64,000 nucleotides of DNA from JBCBDX01 sp038529265 (GTDB taxonomy: Bacteria > Pseudomonadota > Alphaproteobacteria > Rhizobiales > Rhizobiaceae), in the NCBI GenBank assembly GCA_038529265.1, contig JBCBDX010000002.1:62001-126000 (forward strand), read 5' to 3'. The first letter of the stretch is position 1, and each line of letters begins with the position of its first letter. The notes under the pieces are model-generated. The model saw only the letters and a program-made list of their open reading frames with translations. It made no database searches and was not told where the DNA came from. Of this stretch, positions 9,783-18,358 are shown piece after piece. Position numbers and translations under genes: made by a program.

Positions 9783-10333
9783 TGGTTGAAGACGATATCA
9801 TCGAAGACCCCATTTATGTGCGAGCGGAAGCATTGCTGGAAAAAGCCGCGGCGCTAGGGGTTATGGTAGCGACCGCAGAAAGCTGCACCGGCGGCATGAT
9901 CGCGGCAGCCATAACCGACATAGCCGGATCATCCGCTGTTCTGGATCGCGGCCTTGTGACCTATTCAAATGAAGCCAAAGCAGAGATGCTGGGCGTTTCA
10001 ATGAACGATATCGAACGCTTTGGGGCAGTTTCCGAGGAAGTGGCGACTGCGATGGCGGAAGGCGCTCTGGCACATTCAAACGCCGATCTTGCGATTTCTG
10101 TGACTGGCGTCGCAGGTCCGGATGGCGGAACAGTGGAAAAGCCCGTTGGCCTCGTATGGTTCGCATGCGCATGCGCTTGGGCGCCAACGCTTGCTACGGC
10201 CTGTCAGTTCGACGACAATGGTCGCGCCTATATACGCCACCATACCGTACTCTATGCGCTGGAAATCTTGCTGGATACGCTGGAAAATAGACCTGTGTCC
10301 GCCGCCAACGATGAAACTGCTGGACACGCTTAA
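9779..10333 (+). CDS. cinA: CinA-type nicotinamide-nucleotide amidohydrolase (PncC domain only)
   Basis: 184-residue protein consisting only of the CinA C-terminal amidase domain, which deamidates nicotinamide mononucleotide to nicotinate mononucleotide. Recognisable parts are TAESCTGGMIAAAIT near residue 25, GLVTYSNEAKAEMLGV, and SVTGVAGPDGGTVEKPVG. The N-terminal molybdopterin-like domain of full CinA is absent, as in E. coli PncC. ATG at 9779 overlaps the ispDF stop; a second ATG follows directly. It converges on the ratA-like gene with a 12-bp gap. Confidence 0.93.
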   Translation: MMVEDDIIEDPIYVRAEALLEKAAALGVMVATAESCTGGMIAAAITDIAGSSAVLDRGLVTYSNEAKAEMLGVSMNDIERFGAVSEEVATAMAEGALAHSNADLAISVTGVAGPDGGTVEKPVGLVWFACACAWAPTLATACQFDDNGRAYIRHHTVLYALEILLDTLENRPVSAANDETAGHA

Positions 10334-10345
10334 CGATCTGGGTAC

Positions 10346-10801
10346 TCAGTTATTTTTGCCGTAGAGCACATCCGCGCGGGCTTCAAATGCTGATGAGAAC
10401 TTTCTGAAAGCGCGGTCAAACATCGTGCCCATTAGAGCGCCGAGCATTCGGTTCCTGAATTCATAATCGATGTAGAAATGGACATCGCTACCGCCTTCTG
10501 CGTGGTCGGAGAATGCCCATCGATTGTCCATGCGCTTGAATGGTCCATCCAGATAAGTGGCCTGAATCCTGAAGGCATCGGGATCGAGGTGAACCTGACT
10601 GGTAAATGTCTCTCGAATGGCTTTGTAGCCAACGGTCATGTCTGCGATGACGATGGACTTACCGTCGCGTTCGCGCCTATCACGAATGCTAAGCGCCTCG
10701 CACAAAGGGACGAATTCAGGATACCGCTCAACGTCAGCGACAAGTGCAAACATGTTTTCAGCGCTATGTTCAACGGCGCGCGTACTTTCAAATTTGGGCA
10801 T
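10346..10801 (-). CDS. RatA/COQ10-type START-domain protein
   Basis: 151-residue polyketide-cyclase/START-like protein. The family includes yeast Coq10, a ubiquinone-binding protein needed for respiration, and E. coli RatA. Typical residues are the start MPKFESTRAVEHS, VADVERYPEFVPLC near residue 25, and a C-terminal helix MFDRAFRKFSSAFEARA. It lies 30 bp downstream of lipA and faces cinA. A coenzyme Q chaperone role is the likelier one here, given the respiratory and pyruvate dehydrogenase genes upstream; a toxin role is not implied by the sequence. Confidence 0.85.
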   Translation of the reverse strand: MPKFESTRAVEHSAENMFALVADVERYPEFVPLCEALSIRDRRERDGKSIVIADMTVGYKAIRETFTSQVHLDPDAFRIQATYLDGPFKRMDNRWAFSDHAEGGSDVHFYIDYEFRNRMLGALMGTMFDRAFRKFSSAFEARADVLYGKNN

Positions 10802-10831
10802 AGATTCAATATGTTGACACTAAAAATCCAC

Positions 10832-11797
10832 TCAGGACTGAGCCAATTTTGCTTCTCGCGCCGCGCGCAGCTTGGCAAAGTCATCACGTGCGTGATGTGA
10901 GGAACGGGTCAGCGGCGAGGCAGATACCATCAAAAAGCCTTTGGTGTAGGCAATTTGCTCAAAGGATTTGAACTCGTCCGGTGTGACAAAATCCATAACC
11001 TGATGGTGCTTCTTGGTCGGCTGCAAATATTGCCCGATTGTGATGAAATCGACATCTGCTGTGCGCAGATCATCCATCAACTGAAGCACTTCGTTTCGTG
11101 TTTCACCCAAACCGACCATGATACCCGATTTGGTAAAAATCGTTGCGTCGAGTTCCTTCACGCGCTGCAGCAGGCGGATAGAATGAAAGTAACGAGCACC
11201 CGGACGAACAGTCAGGTAATTACCCGGGACGGTCTCCAAATTATGGTTGAATACATCGGGTCTGGCTTCAACAACCTTTTCAAGCGCGCCATCCTTGCGC
11301 AAGAAATCAGGCGTCAGAATTTCAACAGTCGTGGAAGGTGAGTGCTCACGGATCGCCTGGATCGTTTCCACAAAGTGCTGAGCGCCGCCGTCGCTTAAAT
11401 CATCGCGATCAACCGAGGTGATGACCACGTGGTTTAGGCCCATCTGTTTGACAGCTTGAGCGACGTTGTAAGGCTCCTGGCCATCAAGACTTGAGGGCAC
11501 ACCGGTCGCTACATTGCAAAAAGCACAGGCGCGGGTGCAGATCTCGCCCATGATCATGAAAGAGGCGTGTTTTTGATCCCAGCATTCACCGATATTTGGG
11601 CAACCTGCCTCGCCACAAACCGTAACCAGATTGTTCTTTTTCACAATCTCGTTGGTTTCATGAAAGCCCTTTGAAACAGGGGCCTTCACGCGAATCCAAT
11701 CGGGCTTCTTCAGCTGGGTGATATTGTCAGGCCGGTGTGCTTTTTCGGGGTGACGGGCTTTACCTGCCGGGCGCTTCGTGTCGAGAATTGTTACCAA
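10832..11797 (-). CDS. lipA: LipA, lipoyl synthase
   Basis: Radical SAM enzyme that inserts two sulfurs into octanoyl groups on lipoyl domains. Both iron-sulfur sites are visible: the auxiliary cluster CGEAGCPNIGEC and the SAM cluster CTRACAFCN. I prefer a TTG start at 11797, giving MVTILDT as in rhizobial homologues, with GGAG seven bases upstream. A longer frame opens with TTG at 11818, directly after the glsB-like stop, but lacks a ribosome-binding site. The product (321 residues) would act on PdhB and PdhC, encoded 2-5 kb upstream on the same strand. Confidence 0.96.
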   Translation of the reverse strand: MVTILDTKRPAGKARHPEKAHRPDNITQLKKPDWIRVKAPVSKGFHETNEIVKKNNLVTVCGEAGCPNIGECWDQKHASFMIMGEICTRACAFCNVATGVPSSLDGQEPYNVAQAVKQMGLNHVVITSVDRDDLSDGGAQHFVETIQAIREHSPSTTVEILTPDFLRKDGALEKVVEARPDVFNHNLETVPGNYLTVRPGARYFHSIRLLQRVKELDATIFTKSGIMVGLGETRNEVLQLMDDLRTADVDFITIGQYLQPTKKHHQVMDFVTPDEFKSFEQIAYTKGFLMVSASPLTRSSHHARDDFAKLRAAREAKLAQS

Positions 11798-11818
11798 GTG
11801 TGGCTCCAGATCATCCAA

Positions 11819-12070
11819 TCAGGTGATGAATCGCGCTATGATAATAACAATCATCGCACCAACAGTTGATGTGATGATTTGACTCACCAGTGGGCTTCCC
11901 AGTTTGAGATTGATGCCCAGAGCATTGAATACAAAACCACCTACAAATGCGCCAAGAACGCCTGCAATGAGATAACCAAGCAGTCCGCCTGCACCTCCGA
12001 CAACGAGGCTGGCCAGAAAACCGGCAACAATGCCGATCACGCCCATTATTACCAGTGCTTTTACGTCCAT
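11819..12070 (-). CDS. GlsB/YeaQ/YmgE family small membrane protein
   Basis: 83-residue, very hydrophobic, glycine-rich protein with three predicted membrane segments (about residues 5-24, 31-51 and 62-82). The family is often called transglycosylase-associated or stress-response membrane protein; its exact function is unknown. The ATG at 12070 (MDVKALVIMG) fits the family length better than the upstream in-frame start. It lies between lpd and lipA, a placement I recall from related genomes. Confidence 0.85.
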   Translation of the reverse strand: MDVKALVIMGVIGIVAGFLASLVVGGAGGLLGYLIAGVLGAFVGGFVFNALGINLKLGSPLVSQIITSTVGAMIVIIIARFIT

Positions 12071-12139
12071 CCCAAAGCCCTCTCCTACCTTAAAGCCATG
12101 CAAGATATAAGCAGGCCATTCCGACCCTACAAGCAAGCA

Positions 12140-13588
12140 CTATGCGTTCAGAGCCCGTCCATAGGCATCCAGAACGCTCTCCTTCATCATTTCTGAAAGC
12201 GTTGGATGCGGAAAGACCGTATGCATCAGCTCTTCTTCCGTTGTTTCAAGCCCCATAGCGACAACAAAGCCCTGGATCAGCTCGGTGACTTCCGCGCCTA
12301 CCATGTGTGCACCGAGAAGCTGGCCGGTGTTGGCATCGAAGATCGTTTTGATCATGCCGTAATCTTCGCCAAGTGCGATGGCTTTGCCATTGGCGCCAAA
12401 GGAGAAGCGACCAACCTTCAGTTTCAAGCCTTTTTCCTTGGCGGCCTTTTCGGTCAGGCCGACGGAAGCAACCTGCGGGTGACAATAGGTGCAGCCAGGG
12501 ATTTTGTCCTTTTCCATCGGATGGACACCTGGGACGCCGGCGATCTTTTCGATGCAGATCACGCCTTCATGCTCAGCCTTATGAGCCAGCATTGGTGGGC
12601 CAGCAACATCACCAATCGCGTATATGCCCTCCACATTGGTGCGGCCATAACCGTCGATCACGACGCAACCGCGATCTGTCTTGATGCCCATTTCTTCAAG
12701 GCCAAGACCCTCGATATTGCCTTGTACGCCAACCGCGGAGATCAAGCGATCAGCTTCGATAGGCGTAACCTTGCCGTCCTTGCCTTCAACATGAGCAACG
12801 ACCGAGTTGGTCTTCTTATCAACCTTGGTGACTTTCGCCTCGGTGATGATTTTCATGCCGTGCTTTTCGAGTTGCTTGCGCGCCATACCGGAGATTTCTT
12901 CGTCCTCGACCGGCATGATGTTCGGCATTAACTCCACAACGGTAACGTCGACGCCCATGGAATTATAGAAGCTCGCAAACTCGATACCGATAGCGCCAGA
13001 GCCCATAACGACCAGCTTTTTCGGCATTTCTTTGGGAACCATCGCCTCAAAGTAGGTCCAAATCAGGCTCTTGTCGGGCTCGATGCCGGGCAGCGCGCGT
13101 GGGCGGGCGCCCGTCGCAACAATAATATGTTTTGCTGTGTAGTCGCCCTCGCCCTTCACGCCTTTCGGAGTTGGGTGCGCGGGTTGGACAACTTCCTTTT
13201 TCATCTTGCCGACGGTGATCTTGCCTTTACCGGTCAATTTGGCTTCGCCCCAGATGACGTCGATCTTGTTCTTCTTCATCAGGAAGCCAACGCCACCATT
13301 GAGGCGCGCCGAAACGCCGCGTGAGCGTGAAACCACATCTTCAACCTTGGCAGTCATTTTGCCTTCAAGCGTCAAACCATAGTTTTTCGCGTGCGATGCG
13401 AAATCCATGATTTCTGCCGAGCGTAGGAGTGCTTTGGTCGGAATACAGCCCCAGTTGAGGCAGATACCACCCAAATGCTCACGCTCGACAATGGCGGTTT
13501 TGAAACCTAGCTGCGCGGCGCGGATGGCCGTTACGTACCCTCCCGGCCCGGAACCAATAATGATCACATCATAATTGTTGTCAGCCAC
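12140..13588 (-). CDS. lpd: Dihydrolipoyl dehydrogenase (E3)
   Basis: Flavoprotein that reoxidises dihydrolipoamide in 2-oxoacid dehydrogenase complexes. It has the FAD motif IIIGSGPGGYVTAIRAAQLG at the start, redox cysteines in GGICLNWGCIPTK, an NAD-binding GSGAIGIEFASF near residue 190, and the interface motif HTVFPHPTLSEMM at the C-terminus. GTG at 13588 (VADNNYDV) is chosen because GGGAG stands 7-8 bases before it; an earlier frame start has no such site. At 482 residues it is of usual length. The NWGC form and its position after pdhC suggest it is the E3 for pyruvate dehydrogenase. Confidence 0.97.
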   Translation of the reverse strand: MADNNYDVIIIGSGPGGYVTAIRAAQLGFKTAIVEREHLGGICLNWGCIPTKALLRSAEIMDFASHAKNYGLTLEGKMTAKVEDVVSRSRGVSARLNGGVGFLMKKNKIDVIWGEAKLTGKGKITVGKMKKEVVQPAHPTPKGVKGEGDYTAKHIIVATGARPRALPGIEPDKSLIWTYFEAMVPKEMPKKLVVMGSGAIGIEFASFYNSMGVDVTVVELMPNIMPVEDEEISGMARKQLEKHGMKIITEAKVTKVDKKTNSVVAHVEGKDGKVTPIEADRLISAVGVQGNIEGLGLEEMGIKTDRGCVVIDGYGRTNVEGIYAIGDVAGPPMLAHKAEHEGVICIEKIAGVPGVHPMEKDKIPGCTYCHPQVASVGLTEKAAKEKGLKLKVGRFSFGANGKAIALGEDYGMIKTIFDANTGQLLGAHMVGAEVTELIQGFVVAMGLETTEEELMHTVFPHPTLSEMMKESVLDAYGRALNA

Positions 13589-13631
13589 GTCGTTTCTCCC
13601 TCTTGTCTGGAACAACCGCGGCCAAACAGAA

Positions 13632-13868
13632 CTATGCTGCCGTCAGCATCCCATAAATTTCATCTTTCAGAACCATGCGCTTCTTGCGCATGGTCTCCAT
13701 TTTGAAGTCGTCCGGTGGCTCAATGTCTGTTTCCGCGCGATGGATAGCTTTGTTGACATCGTGATACTCGTCAAAAAGCTTGGCGAAGTGGGCATTGCCT
13801 TGCTTCATCTGGCTGATGGTTTCGGCGTGCTCCGGAAATTCTTCAGCCAGTTCGTGCGGAGTGTGCCA
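13632..13868 (-). pseudogene. DUF465 (YdcH-like) small protein without an in-frame start
   Basis: Reading from 13868 the frame gives HTPHELAEEFPEH, then KQGNAHFAKLFDEYH, and ends in KDEIYGMLTAA, a complete DUF465 protein of about 78 residues. There is no ATG, GTG or TTG in this frame before the motif, back to a TAA; only a CTG at 13883. A well placed GGGAG and ATG (13869) exist one base off, in a frame that stops after eight codons. Removing one base near 13866-13869 would restore it. It may be a young frameshift, a sequencing error or a rare start. The body of the gene looks intact. Confidence 0.6.
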
Positions 13869-13941
13869 TCTAAATTCTCCCAGGGGATGTGTTGGATGGC
13901 ACCAACCTTAAACCTTCAGAACAGTTCCTCTTCGATCCGTG

Positions 13942-15321
13942 TCAAACCAGCAGGCCCATCGGGTTTTCGATGTAACCTTTGAATGCCTTCAAAAGTTCAG
14001 CGCCCAACGCACCATCGACGCACCGGTGGTCCGTTGAAAGCGTGACAGTCATCACCTGAGCGATAGCCAAGGCACCGTCCTTCACCACGGGACGTTGTTC
14101 ACCTGCCCCGACAGCCAAAATCGTGGCATGCGGGGGGTTAACGACGGCAGAGAAGTTCTTCACGCCCATCATGCCCATGTTGGAAACGGCTGTTGTGCCG
14201 CCCTGATACTCTTCAGGCTTCAGCTTGCGATCTTTGGCACGCTTACCGAGATCCTTCATCTCTTTGGAGATGGCTGACAGCGTTTTTGCCTCGGCAGCGC
14301 GAATGATCGGTGTGATCAAACCGCCGGGAATGGAGACCGCAACACCGACATCGGCATGCTTATGCATGACCATATGATCGTCGGTCCATGATACATTCGC
14401 ATCAGGAACATCACGCAATGACAGCGCCAAAGCTTTGATGACCATGTCATTGACGGAAACCTTATAGGCAGGCTTATCGTCTTTAACAGGCGCAGAATCA
14501 TTGATCTGCTTGCGCAGCGCCAGAAGCGCATCCAGCTCACAGTCTACAGAAACGTAAAAATGCGGGATGGTTTGCTTGGCTTCCGTCAATCGCTTGGCGA
14601 TGGTCTTGCGCATGCCATCATGCTTGACGAGCTCATAGGAACCTTCAGCAAAGTTCGCCAGAACTTGGTCTGCGCTCGGACTTGTTGCCATGGCAGCGGC
14701 CTTTGGAGCTTCGGCAGCTTTCGGCGCTTGAGCCGCTGCAGGTGCCGCTACCGTACCGGATGCAAGTGCTGCATCCACATCGCGTTTTACGATCCGACCT
14801 TTGGGACCAGTGCCGCCAATTGCCGTGATATCGATCCCCGCGTTGGAGGCGATACGCCGTGCCAAGGGTGACGCTGGCACTTTCTGCCCATCCTTTACCG
14901 GTACGGGGCCAGCGGAACCGCCCTCAGCGATAGCGGACGGTGCACCGCCGAAACTATCACCGCCAGCAGCAGTTGCTACCGGCGCAGCTGTTTCTGTAGC
15001 GGCCGATGACGGTGCAGCTTCTGCAGCGGGTGCAGACGACGCAACGCCACCTGAAGCGGCAGCCTCGGCAACATCCTCGCCATCTTCTGCAAGGATAGCG
15101 ATCACTTCATTCACCTTGACCGCTTCCGTCCCTTCGGCCACCAAAATCTTCGCGATGGTGCCCTCGTCAACCGCCTCGACTTCCATCGTAGCCTTGTCGG
15201 TCTCGATCTCGGCCAGAATGTCACCAGAAGAAACAGTATCGCCTTCTTTCACCAGCCACTTAGCTAGATTGCCCTCTTCCATGGTCGGGGATAGCGCGGG
15301 CATTGTGATTTGAATTGGCAT
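13942..15321 (-). CDS. pdhC: Pyruvate dehydrogenase E2, dihydrolipoyl acetyltransferase
   Basis: 459-residue core subunit of the pyruvate dehydrogenase complex. Residues about 1-80 are a lipoyl domain with ETDKATMEVEAVDEG (the Lys is lipoylated). An Ala/Pro/Gly-rich linker follows, then the peripheral subunit-binding domain (SPLARRIASNAGIDI, about 150-185), a second Ala-rich linker, and the acyltransferase domain ending with DHRCVDGALGAELL, which contains the catalytic HxxxDG. The ATG is 13 bp after the pdhB stop, consistent with an operon. The lipoyl domain is nearly identical to that of PdhB. Confidence 0.97.
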   Translation of the reverse strand: MPIQITMPALSPTMEEGNLAKWLVKEGDTVSSGDILAEIETDKATMEVEAVDEGTIAKILVAEGTEAVKVNEVIAILAEDGEDVAEAAASGGVASSAPAAEAAPSSAATETAAPVATAAGGDSFGGAPSAIAEGGSAGPVPVKDGQKVPASPLARRIASNAGIDITAIGGTGPKGRIVKRDVDAALASGTVAAPAAAQAPKAAEAPKAAAMATSPSADQVLANFAEGSYELVKHDGMRKTIAKRLTEAKQTIPHFYVSVDCELDALLALRKQINDSAPVKDDKPAYKVSVNDMVIKALALSLRDVPDANVSWTDDHMVMHKHADVGVAVSIPGGLITPIIRAAEAKTLSAISKEMKDLGKRAKDRKLKPEEYQGGTTAVSNMGMMGVKNFSAVVNPPHATILAVGAGEQRPVVKDGALAIAQVMTVTLSTDHRCVDGALGAELLKAFKGYIENPMGLLV

Positions 15322-15334
15322 TACTCTGTCCTCC

Positions 15335-16717
15335 TCAAACCGCGTAGGTCACGGCTTTCACCGCATCGACGATTTCTTCAACATTCGGCAAAGCCAGCTT
15401 TTCAAGATTTGCCGCATAAGGCATCGGCACATCCTTGCCCGCAATTGTCATGACCGGTGCGTCCAGAAAATCGAACGCCTCCCGGCTCACGCGGTTGGCG
15501 ATAAAGTCACCAACAGATGATTGCGGGAAGCCTTCCTCAACAGTCACCAAACGTCCAGTTTTCTTCACGGAATTGATAACAGTCGGCAAATCCATCGGAC
15601 GCAGTGTACGCAGATCAATCAGTTCCACATCGATGCCCATTGCTGCCAACTCGTCCACAGCCTTCGTGGCATATGTCATACCGATGCCAAACGACACCAT
15701 AGTGACATCGCTGCCCGCCTTGTGGATGCGTGCTTTGCCGATAGGCAGAACAAAGTCATCAAGCATCGGCACATCAAATGTTTGACCGTAGAGGATTTCG
15801 TTTTCGAGGAACACAACCGGATTGGGATCTCGGATTGCCGCTTTCAACAGGCCTTTTGCATCGGCGGCTGTGTAAGGCATCACGACTTTTAAGCCGGGAA
15901 TATTGGAGTACCACGAAGCGTAGCATTGAGAGTGCTGAGCACCAACGCGAGCCGCAGCACCATTTGGTCCGCGGAACACCATCGGCGCGCCCATCTGACC
16001 ACCCGACATGTAAAGCGTCTTGGCCGCAGAGTTTACGATCTGGTCGATGGCCTGCATTGCAAAGTTCCAAGTCATGAACTCAACGATGGGACGCAAACCT
16101 GTCATCGCAGCACCCACACCGATACCGGCAAAACCATGTTCGGTAATCGGTGTATCGACGACGCGGCGTTCGCCAAACTCGTCAAGCAGGCCCTCGGTGA
16201 CCTTATAGGCGCCGTTATACTCTGCCACCTCTTCACCCATGACGTAAACATCATCATTGGCGCGCATTTCCTCGGCCATGGCATCGCGGAGCGCAACGCG
16301 CACCGTAGTCGACACCATTTCAGTGCCCGAAGGGATTTCTGGGTCGGCGGCGACTTCAACGTCGATGGGTGCTGCCGCAACAGGCGCTGGTTCTTCAGGG
16401 GCTGCCTCATCGTTCACGACGGGCGCCCCACTGCTTCCACCTAATGTTGTAACATCAGCCGCACTCGCATCTTCGCCCTCTTCCAGCACGACGGCGATGG
16501 GCGTATTGACCTTAACGGCTTCGGTACCTTCGGCGATCAAAATCTTGCCGATGGTTCCTTCGTCTACGGCTTCCACTTCCATGGTCGCTTTATCGGTTTC
16601 AATTTCAGCCAGAATGTCGCCAGAAGCGACACTGTCACCTTCCTTCACGAGCCATTTGGCAAGATTACCCTCTTCCATAGTTGGAGAAAGTGCAGGCATC
16701 AAAATTTCAATTGGCAT
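15335..16717 (-). CDS. pdhB: Pyruvate dehydrogenase E1 beta with N-terminal lipoyl domain
   Basis: 460-residue beta subunit of E1. It carries its own lipoyl domain (about residues 1-80, ETDKATMEVEAVDEG), an acidic/Ala/Pro linker to about 130, and then the transketolase-like E1-beta domain (MAEEMRANDDVYVMGEEVAEY, VDTPITEHGFAGIG, VVMPYTAADAKGLLKAAIRD). The fused lipoyl domain is a known alphaproteobacterial trait. ATG at 16717 has an excellent GGGGAGG eight bases upstream; the in-frame upstream start would overlap that site. It follows pdhA by 15 bp. Confidence 0.97.
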   Translation of the reverse strand: MPIEILMPALSPTMEEGNLAKWLVKEGDSVASGDILAEIETDKATMEVEAVDEGTIGKILIAEGTEAVKVNTPIAVVLEEGEDASAADVTTLGGSSGAPVVNDEAAPEEPAPVAAAPIDVEVAADPEIPSGTEMVSTTVRVALRDAMAEEMRANDDVYVMGEEVAEYNGAYKVTEGLLDEFGERRVVDTPITEHGFAGIGVGAAMTGLRPIVEFMTWNFAMQAIDQIVNSAAKTLYMSGGQMGAPMVFRGPNGAAARVGAQHSQCYASWYSNIPGLKVVMPYTAADAKGLLKAAIRDPNPVVFLENEILYGQTFDVPMLDDFVLPIGKARIHKAGSDVTMVSFGIGMTYATKAVDELAAMGIDVELIDLRTLRPMDLPTVINSVKKTGRLVTVEEGFPQSSVGDFIANRVSREAFDFLDAPVMTIAGKDVPMPYAANLEKLALPNVEEIVDAVKAVTYAV

Positions 16718-16732
16718 GTCGTCCTCCCCCAA

Positions 16733-17782
16733 TCACGCTTCGACAAGAATGTCGGTCCACAACTCCGATGGATCGGGCTGCGGATCATTTTGCGCAAATT
16801 CAGCTGCATCGGTGATGATGGCTTTGACTTCCTTGTCGATGCCTTTCAGTTCATCTTCTGACACCACCTTGTTTTCGAGGATACGCGCTTTGACCTGTTC
16901 AATCGGGTCGCTTTCCTGACGCATTTTCTGAACTTCATCCTTGGTGCGATACTTTGCAGGGTCCGACATGGAGTGACCGCGATAGCGATATGTCATCATT
17001 TCGAGAATGATTGGCCCCTCCTCGCGAGCAAATTGACACGCAAAGTCAGCGGCAGATTTTACCGCCCGCACATCCATTCCATCGACGCGCATGCCGGGAA
17101 TGCCAAAGGAAACACCACGCATCGAATAATCGTTCTGCGCCGCATGGCGCTCAGTTGATGTACCCATCGCGTAGCGATTGTTCTCGATCACATAGACGAC
17201 GGGTAGCTTCCAAAGCGCCGCCATATTGAAGCTTTCATAGACTTGGCCCTGGTTTGCGGCTCCATCGCCGCAGTAGGTAGCCGAAATGTTGCCATTGCCA
17301 CGATATTTGTTGGCAAAGGCCAGCCCGGTCCCAAGTGAAACTTGTGCACCAACGATGCCATGACCTCCGTAAAAGTGCTTCTCCTTGGAGAACATGTGCA
17401 TGGAGCCGCCCTTACCGGCGGAATAGCCATTCTTGCGTCCTGTAAGCTCAGCCATGACGCCGCGGCTTTCCATGCCACAAGCCAGCATGTGCCCATGATC
17501 GCGGTACGCAGTGATGACCTGGTCGCCTTCCACCATCGCCATCTGCATACCCGTTACAACGGCTTCCTGCCCGATATAGAGGTGGCAGAAGCCGCCGATG
17601 AGGCCCATGCCGTACAGCTGACCTGCCTTCTCTTCAAAACGCCGGATCAGCAGCATATCGCGATATGCTTTCAGTTCTTCATCTTTGGAGAAGTGTGTCG
17701 GATCCGGCGGAGTAACGGAATTATTGCCAATACCGACAACCTTTTTCTTGGATGCCGGCGTCTTGCGTGCGCGAGTCGCCAT
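16733..17782 (-). CDS. pdhA: Pyruvate dehydrogenase E1 alpha
   Basis: 349-residue alpha subunit that decarboxylates pyruvate using thiamine diphosphate. The ThDP motif runs from YCGDGAANQGQVYESFNMA to VIENN, and the phosphorylation-loop region YRYRGHSMSDPAKYRTKDEV is also clear. The first 30 residues are Lys/Ser-rich and poorly conserved. It is the first gene of pdhA-pdhB-pdhC. The 135-bp region upstream holds two inverted repeats, suggesting its own regulation apart from ftsB. Confidence 0.97.
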   Translation of the reverse strand: MATRARKTPASKKKVVGIGNNSVTPPDPTHFSKDEELKAYRDMLLIRRFEEKAGQLYGMGLIGGFCHLYIGQEAVVTGMQMAMVEGDQVITAYRDHGHMLACGMESRGVMAELTGRKNGYSAGKGGSMHMFSKEKHFYGGHGIVGAQVSLGTGLAFANKYRGNGNISATYCGDGAANQGQVYESFNMAALWKLPVVYVIENNRYAMGTSTERHAAQNDYSMRGVSFGIPGMRVDGMDVRAVKSAADFACQFAREEGPIILEMMTYRYRGHSMSDPAKYRTKDEVQKMRQESDPIEQVKARILENKVVSEDELKGIDKEVKAIITDAAEFAQNDPQPDPSELWTDILVEA

Positions 17783-17853
17783 TGGTGTCTCTTCCCTCTA
17801 ATTTTATATTGCCCAGCATAAAGACGAAAACGCCGCACACAAGACACATTTGG

Positions 17854-17868
17854 GCATAGAGACTATGC
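17854..17868. promoter_or_regulatory. Inverted repeat upstream of pdhA (GCATAG-N3-CTATGC)
   Basis: Perfect 6-bp arms around a 3-base centre, about 70 bp before the pdhA ATG and within promoter range. It looks like a dimeric repressor or activator site. No regulator for it is visible in the window. Confidence 0.35.
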
Positions 17869-17900
17869 GATAAATGACGGAAATAACGGGAATAATTGCG

Positions 17901-17923
17901 AATTAACTTGAATTCAGTTAATT
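17901..17923. promoter_or_regulatory. AT-rich inverted repeat at the ftsB stop, upstream of pdhA
   Basis: Perfect 8-bp arms (AATTAACT / AGTTAATT) around TGAATTC, overlapping the ftsB stop codon. No T-run follows on the minus strand and the stem is AT-rich, so a terminator is unlikely. Together with the repeat at 17854 it may belong to the pdhA control region. Confidence 0.35.
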
Positions 17924-18235
17924 GCTGCCATGTAACAAAACAAGCTCGTTCTGATTTGACAGACCAAGCATTTTTCGGGCCTGTTCATCTATCATATCCC
18001 GCTCGAGGGAACCATTGCTCAAGGCCTCCGTGCGCGCCGACAAGACCAACCGGTCGCCAGAGAGCGCTGACAATTCGGCTTGCAGCGAATTTATTTGTTG
18101 AGCGTAGACTTTGGACTTTTCCAAGCCAAAGCGCCCTTCAATAGCGTGATAATAAAAGTAAAAACAGGCGGCTGCAGAAAGAGCTGGAAACCAGCAATAG
18201 CGCAGCCAGGATTTCCGGTACTGACGGGTCCACAT
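17918..18235 (-). CDS. ftsB: FtsB/DivIC-type septum formation initiator
   Basis: 105-residue bitopic protein with a short basic N-terminus, one membrane segment (about residues 14-30, FPALSAAACFYFYYHA), then a coiled coil and an RDMIDEQARKMLGL motif typical of this family. It would sit in the inner membrane with FtsL and FtsQ at the division site. The frame opens with TTG-ATG; the ATG at 18235 is taken. Its place between eno and pdhA is typical of Rhizobiales. Confidence 0.88.
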   Translation of the reverse strand: MWTRQYRKSWLRYCWFPALSAAACFYFYYHAIEGRFGLEKSKVYAQQINSLQAELSALSGDRLVLSARTEALSNGSLERDMIDEQARKMLGLSNQNELVLLHGSN

Positions 18236-18301
18236 CAACCAAACTCAAAATACGCATACAATAACGTCAGGTTTGCATGCGGATGGTTAACCCCGCCCTA
18301 A

Positions 18302-18330
18302 ACAAACAAAAAAGCCGCCTGAGTGGCGGC
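18302..18330 (-). terminator. Rho-independent terminator after eno
   Basis: On the minus strand a GCCGCC / GGCGGC stem with a 5-base loop is followed by six T residues and further T-rich sequence. It lies 28 bp past the eno stop and separates eno from ftsB. Confidence 0.85.
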
Positions 18331-18358
18331 CTTTTCACTTTTCTGATCACGCGAACTC

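Noticed and set aside
12206..12931. 241-codon plus-strand frame opposite lpd
   Set aside because: Shadow of a conserved gene on the minus strand; no family features.
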